Source: Nocardia neocaledoniensis
GTDB taxonomy: Bacteria; Actinomycetota; Actinomycetes; Mycobacteriales; Mycobacteriaceae
DNA: 64,000 nucleotides
Direction of reading: 5' to 3'
Assembly: GCF_003182135.1 (NCBI RefSeq)
Contig: NZ_QGTL01000004.1
Coordinates: 620,001-684,000, forward strand
A program made the translations under genes and the position numbers. The notes under the pieces were generated by a model, which was not told where the DNA came from, did not search any database, and was given only the letters and a program-made list of their open reading frames with translations. This document shows, in pieces, positions 59,826-64,000 of this stretch (its first letter is position 1; the number at the start of each line of letters is the position of its first letter).

Positions 59826-62114
59826 TCAGGGCAGCGCGGGTTCCGGGGTCTTGCGCTGATCCTGGAGCTCGCGCAGCCGGGCGCCCTCGACGTCGATGTC
59901 GGGGACGATCTTGTCGAGCCAGGCCGGCATCCACCATGCCCATTTCCCGAGCAGCACCAGCAGCGCGGGGATGAGCACCATGCGGACGACGAAGGCGTCC
60001 AACGCGACGCCCGCCGCCAGCGCGAAGCCCATGGACTTGGCCGTCACGTCGGTCTCGAGCAGGAACGAGCCGAACACCGAGATCATGATGATCGCCGCGG
60101 AGGTCACCACGCGCGCGCCGTGGTGATAGCCCTTGACCACCGCGTCGGTGGGGGAGGCGCCGTGCACGTACTCCTCGCGCATGCGGGTCACCAGGAACAC
60201 CTGGTAGTCCATGGCCAGGCCGAACACCAAGCCGATCAACATGATCGGCAGGAAGCTGACCAGTGGATGCGGGTCCTGGATGAGCCCGAGCTTGCCCTCC
60301 TGGAAGATCAGCACGGTCGCGCCGAAGGTGGCCGCCATGGACAGCAGGAAGCCCAGCGCGGCCGTGAGCGGGACCAGGATCGAGCGGAACACCAGGATCA
60401 GCAGGACGAACGCCGCGCCCGCCACGATCGCCATGTAGGGCACGATCTTGCTGAGCAGCACGTGGTCGATGTCGGCGTAGATGGCCGTGGTGCCGGTGAT
60501 GCCGTACGACATCTTGTACTGATCGTGCAGCGCGGGTTCGGCGTCGCGGGCCGACTGCACCAGATCCTTGGTCGACTGGGCGTTCGGTCCGGCGTTCGGA
60601 ATGCCGTTGATCAGCGCGCCCGCGCCGTCCTCGCTCATCTGCGGCTCGGTGACCAGCTCCATGTCCGGGTTGGCGGCCAGCTGCTCGCGCAGCGCGGCGA
60701 GCGCGGCAGGGCGCTGGTCGGCGGGCGTCTCGCTGAGGTCGACCGCGATCTGCAGCACGCCGTTGCTGCCTTCGCCGAAGCCCTCGGTGCGCAGGTCGTA
60801 GGCCTTGCGCACGGTGGTCGACTCGGGCAGTGAATCCTCGCCCGGCAGGCCGAGATTCAGGTTCAGCGCGGGCGCGGCCAGCAGGCCGAGCACCACGATG
60901 GCCAGGATCATCGTCACCGCGGGCGCCTTCGCGATCACCCGCGCGACGCGCATACCGTTGGTGACGACCGTGTCGTCCTCGGGATCGTGCTGGGCGATGC
61001 CGGGCAGTTTCGGTTTGAACAGGGCCTTGCCGAACGCGCCGAGCAGAGCGGGCATCAGGGTGATCGCGGTGAGCACGGCGAAGGCCGCCGCGATCGCGCC
61101 GCCCAGACCCATGAAGGTCAGGAATCGCACGCCGACGATGCTCAGCCCGGCCAGCGCGATGATCACGGTGAGACCGGCGAACACGACCGCCGAGCCCGCG
61201 GTGCCGAGCGCGGTACCCGCGGCTTCCTCCGGCGAATCCTGCACCGCCAGTTCGTGTTTGTACCTGGACACGATGAACAGCGCGTAATCGATCGAGAGCG
61301 CGATGCCGATCATCGAGGCCAGGAAGGTGGTGAAGCTGGGGATCGAGAGCACCGAGGTGGACAGGAAGATCAGCGAGGTCGCCGCGCCGAGGCCGACGAT
61401 CGCGGTGATGATCGGCACGAACGCGGCGACGATCGCGCCGAACGCCACGACCATGACGACCAGGGCCACGGCCATGCCGATCATCTCGGACTTGCCGCTC
61501 GGCATCTCCTGCTCCATCGCGATGGTGCCGCTGATCTCGACGGTGAGTCCGGCCTGCCGGGCAGCGTCACCGACGGCGTACGCGGCATCGCGGTTCTCGG
61601 CGGTGATGTCGGCGAATTCCTTGATGGTGAACGGGACGCTGAAGTAGGCGACGGTGTCGGGCGCGGTCTTGTTCAGCACGTTCACCGGTGCGCCGCTGCA
61701 CGTCGACGGGTCCCGTTCGGCGCCGAGGCAACCCATCTCCTCGGCCATGGTGATCGGGTTCGGTATCGGCTTGCTGTGGTCGACGATGTCGAGCTGCTCG
61801 AGCCGGCCGATGAGCGCGTCGATCGCCTCGCGGTTGGCCGGGTCGGTGAGCTTCTGCCCGGCGGGCGCGCCGACAACGTAGGTGCCGGTCACGGCGTCGA
61901 AAGCGAAGGCCTCCGACATGCCGGGGAAGTGTTTGTCGAGGATCTCGGTGGCCCGCTCCGACGGCAGGTTGGGCATGCTGAAGTCGTCGGTCATCGGTTT
62001 CTGCAGCTGGGCGCCGAGGCCGCCGAGCACGAAGAAGCACAGTAACCAGACGGGGAGCACGATCCACTTGCGGCGGAAGGCCAGCTTGCCCCACCGGTAC
62101 AGATAGACGGACAC
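59826..62114 (-). CDS. MMPL/RND-family transporter, copy 1
   Basis: This is a 762-aa RND-type membrane transporter of the MMPL class, which moves lipids or drugs outward using the proton gradient. It has the two-fold layout: TM1 (KWIVLPVWLLCFFVLGGLGA), a first periplasmic loop (about 55-195), TM2-6 with the SIDYALFIVSRYKHE element, a second loop, and TM8-12 with the AMDYQVFLVTRMREEYVHGA element. The two Asp-Tyr pairs are the proton relay of the family. GTG 62114 follows GAGGAG. It is a tandem near-copy of the transporter gene upstream, with a terminator in between. Confidence 0.93.
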   Translation of the reverse strand: MSVYLYRWGKLAFRRKWIVLPVWLLCFFVLGGLGAQLQKPMTDDFSMPNLPSERATEILDKHFPGMSEAFAFDAVTGTYVVGAPAGQKLTDPANREAIDALIGRLEQLDIVDHSKPIPNPITMAEEMGCLGAERDPSTCSGAPVNVLNKTAPDTVAYFSVPFTIKEFADITAENRDAAYAVGDAARQAGLTVEISGTIAMEQEMPSGKSEMIGMAVALVVMVVAFGAIVAAFVPIITAIVGLGAATSLIFLSTSVLSIPSFTTFLASMIGIALSIDYALFIVSRYKHELAVQDSPEEAAGTALGTAGSAVVFAGLTVIIALAGLSIVGVRFLTFMGLGGAIAAAFAVLTAITLMPALLGAFGKALFKPKLPGIAQHDPEDDTVVTNGMRVARVIAKAPAVTMILAIVVLGLLAAPALNLNLGLPGEDSLPESTTVRKAYDLRTEGFGEGSNGVLQIAVDLSETPADQRPAALAALREQLAANPDMELVTEPQMSEDGAGALINGIPNAGPNAQSTKDLVQSARDAEPALHDQYKMSYGITGTTAIYADIDHVLLSKIVPYMAIVAGAAFVLLILVFRSILVPLTAALGFLLSMAATFGATVLIFQEGKLGLIQDPHPLVSFLPIMLIGLVFGLAMDYQVFLVTRMREEYVHGASPTDAVVKGYHHGARVVTSAAIIMISVFGSFLLETDVTAKSMGFALAAGVALDAFVVRMVLIPALLVLLGKWAWWMPAWLDKIVPDIDVEGARLRELQDQRKTPEPALP

Positions 62115-62207
62115 GGTTCTCTCCTCGGTGATCGATGCGAAGCGCGGATCGGGAGTACAGCCGGTCTTGCTGGTTCCGAGTCTGCCAGTCACTCTCGGAA
62201 AAAACGA

Positions 62208-62240
62208 CGACCCCGCGATCCACCAGGGATCGCGGGGTCG
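62208..62240 (-). terminator. Rho-independent terminator between the two MMPL genes
   Basis: A perfect 14-bp stem (62208-62221 with 62227-62240) and 5-nt loop are followed on the minus strand by TCG and six Ts (62204-62199). It ends the upstream MMPL message, so copy 1 needs its own promoter in 62115-62198. Confidence 0.93.
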
Positions 62241-62255
62241 GGCGAGGCGGACCGA

Positions 62256-64000
62256 TCAGCCGACGGCGACCGGCTGCTTCACCGTCTCGGCGCTCTGGGC
62301 GCGCAGCTGCTCGAGCTTGGAGCCCTCGACGTCGATATCGGGGATCACGCGGTCGAGCCACTTCGGCATCCACCAGGACCACTTGCCCATGATGACCAGC
62401 AGCGCGGGCACCACGACCATGCGGACGATGAAGGCGTCGATCGCGACACCGGCGGCCAGCGCGAAGCCGAACGACTTCGCGGTGACATCGGTCTCCAGGA
62501 TGAACGAGCCGAACACCGAGATCATGATGATCGCCGCCGAGGTCACCACGCGGGCGCCGTGGTGGTAACCGGCGACCATGGCGTCCTTGGGCGACTTGCC
62601 GTGCACGAATTCCTCACGCATGCGGGTCACCAGGAACACCTGGTAGTCCATCGCGAGGCCGAACACCAAGCCGATCAACATGATCGGCAGGAAGCTGACC
62701 AGCGGTTGCGGATCCTCGATCAGGCCGAGCCAGCCCTCCTGGAAGATCAGCACGGTCGCGCCGAAGGTGGCCGCCATCGAGAGCAGGAAGCCGAGCGCCG
62801 CGGTGAGCGGGACCAGGATCGAGCGGAACACCAGGATCAGCAGGACGAACGCGGCGCCTGCCACGATGGCCAGGTACGGCACGATCTTGCTGAGCAGCAC
62901 GTGGTCGACATCGGCGTAGATGGCGGTGGTGCCGGTGATGCCGTACTCCATGCCGTACTGGGCCTTCAGGTCCTGCTCGGCGCCGCGCGCCTCGGCGACC
63001 AGGTCCTTGGTGGCCTGGTTGTTCGGCCCGGACTTCGGGACGCCGTTGAGCATGGCGCCCTGCTTGTTCTCGCTCCACTGCGGCTCGGTGACGTAGTCCA
63101 TGCCCTCGTAGGAGGCGAGCCGCTCGCGCAGCGCGCCGACCGCGGCCTCGCGCTGGCCCTCGGGCACCGCGCTCAGATCGGTGACGACCATGAGCACACC
63201 GTTGCTGCCCTCACCGAAGCCCTCGGTGCGCAGCTCGTAGGCCTTGCGCACGGTGGAGGTCTTGGGCATCGAATCCTCGCCGGGCAGACCGAGGTTCAGC
63301 CCGGCCGCCGGTGCGGCGAGCGCGCCGAGCACGACCACCGACAGGATCAGCGCGACCCACGGCGCCTTGCCGATGAGGCGGCCGAAACGCTGGCCGAGGG
63401 TGACCGAGTTCTCGTCCTCGGGATCGTTCTGCGCGACCAGCGGCAGCTTCGGCTTGAACAGCGCCTTGCCGAAGGCGCCCATCAGCGCCGGCATCAGCGT
63501 GATGGCGGTGAGCACCGCGAACGCGGCCGCGATCGCGCCGCCGAGACCCATGAAGGTCAGGAACTGCACGCCGACGATGCTGAGCGCGCCGAGCGCGATG
63601 ATGACGGTCAGACCGGCGAACACCACGGCCGAACCGGCGGTGCCGAGTGCGGTGCCCGCGGCCTCCTCGGCCGATTCCCGCACGGCCAGTTCGTGTTTGT
63701 AGCGCGAGACGATGAACAGCGCGTAGTCGATCGAGAGCGCGATGCCGATCATCGAGGCCAGGAAGGTGGTGAAGCTGGGCACCTCGATCACCGAGGTACC
63801 GAGCATGATCAGCGAGGTCGCGGCGCCGAGGCCGACGATGGCGGTGACGATCGGCACGACCGCGGCGACGATGGCGCCGAAGGCCACCACCATCACGATC
63901 AGCGCGACACCCATGCCGATCATCTCGGACTTACCGCTGGGCTGCTCCTGCTTGGCGGCGATCGAGCCGCTCATCTCCACGGTGAGCCCGGCGTTGCGGG
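62256..64000 (-). CDS. MMPL/RND-family transporter, copy 2 (N-terminus cut by window)
   Basis: The frame is open to the window edge, so the first 180 or so residues are missing. The visible 581 residues match copy 1 almost segment for segment: SGKSEMIGMGVALIVMVVAF, SIDYALFIVSRYKHELAVRE, the central loop with LNLGLPGEDSMPKTSTVRKA, GITGTTAIYADVDHVLLSKI, AMDYQVFLVTRMREEFVHGK, and the C-terminal WMPKWLDRVIPDIDVEGSKL. The long stretches of identical DNA indicate recent duplication or gene conversion. The internal ATG at 63980 is not the start. A strong terminator follows. Confidence 0.93.
   Translation of the reverse strand, partial: RNAGLTVEMSGSIAAKQEQPSGKSEMIGMGVALIVMVVAFGAIVAAVVPIVTAIVGLGAATSLIMLGTSVIEVPSFTTFLASMIGIALSIDYALFIVSRYKHELAVRESAEEAAGTALGTAGSAVVFAGLTVIIALGALSIVGVQFLTFMGLGGAIAAAFAVLTAITLMPALMGAFGKALFKPKLPLVAQNDPEDENSVTLGQRFGRLIGKAPWVALILSVVVLGALAAPAAGLNLGLPGEDSMPKTSTVRKAYELRTEGFGEGSNGVLMVVTDLSAVPEGQREAAVGALRERLASYEGMDYVTEPQWSENKQGAMLNGVPKSGPNNQATKDLVAEARGAEQDLKAQYGMEYGITGTTAIYADVDHVLLSKIVPYLAIVAGAAFVLLILVFRSILVPLTAALGFLLSMAATFGATVLIFQEGWLGLIEDPQPLVSFLPIMLIGLVFGLAMDYQVFLVTRMREEFVHGKSPKDAMVAGYHHGARVVTSAAIIMISVFGSFILETDVTAKSFGFALAAGVAIDAFIVRMVVVPALLVIMGKWSWWMPKWLDRVIPDIDVEGSKLEQLRAQSAETVKQPVAVG

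Noticed and set aside
59569..59859. 96-aa frame starting 7 nt before the small membrane protein
   Set aside because: The product is Arg/Gly-rich with no hydrophobic or domain pattern and runs into the MMPL gene.

Overview
The window is high-GC actinobacterial DNA of the mycolic-acid-bearing group (Corynebacteriales). Gene content and protein style point to Nocardia or a close relative; this is inference, since no rRNA is present. The evidence is a nearly complete set of mycolyl-arabinogalactan genes (emb arabinosyltransferases, aftA, dprE1/dprE2, glfT1, glfT2, rmlA/B/C, a Wzm/Wzt-type exporter, GtrA proteins), a proteasome activator with a C-terminal GQYL, mycothiol-type enzymes and MMPL transporters. 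I see no transposase, prophage, integron or CRISPR array. Most of the window reads as chromosomal core with small accessory insertions.

Layout. 1-6.7 kb: two emb genes facing each other, with a perfect terminator hairpin and a 53-codon gene between them. 6.7-9.8 kb: an insert between emb and aftA holding a 33-aa membrane peptide, an ECF sigma factor, a four-cysteine membrane protein, two orphan proteins and a VapBC-type toxin-antitoxin pair. 9.8-14.7 kb: aftA, dprE2, dprE1 and a divergent gtrA, in the order known from Mycobacterium. 14.7-22.5 kb: a flavin-type oxidoreductase, a molybdopterin oxidoreductase, small secreted and membrane proteins, an XRE regulator and a divergent MarR/MFS efflux pair. 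22.5-27.3 kb: rmlC-rmlA and rmlB around an HSL-type esterase and a secreted protein. 27.3-32.5 kb: a DUF2142 membrane protein, a GT2 glycosyltransferase, a second gtrA and glfT2. 32.5-41.6 kb: a Pro/Gly-rich membrane protein, rsgA, the wzm-wzt-glfT1 operon, bpa, a cysteine-desulfurase-like protein lacking its lysine, and a quinone oxidoreductase.

41.7-47 kb: tRNA-Ser(UGA), a SnoaL-like protein, a PRC/DUF2382 stress protein, a bacterial nitric oxide synthase, the aminotransferase pat, a dienelactone-hydrolase-like protein, tRNA-Ser(GCU) and tRNA-Arg(ACG). 47-52.6 kb: a mycothiol-dependent-type enzyme, RidA, a phytase-like esterase lipoprotein, DUF998, a 41-aa membrane peptide, and a C5 DNA methyltransferase coupled to Vsr. 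52.8-64 kb: a heterodimeric ABC exporter with one degenerate ATP site, a glycolipid-binding-domain protein, tyrA, the TadA partner and tadA, tRNA-Ser(CGA), and two tandemly duplicated MMPL transporters, the second cut by the window edge.

How the genes work together. DprE1/DprE2 make decaprenyl-phosphoryl-arabinose. AftA starts and the Emb proteins extend arabinan on a galactan built by GlfT1/GlfT2. RmlA/B/C supply the rhamnose of the linker, and Wzm/Wzt probably exports lipid-linked galactan. TadA would convert A34 of the tRNA-Arg(ACG) found in the same window. Many starts have a TANNNT hexamer 6-9 nt upstream, suggesting widespread leaderless transcripts.
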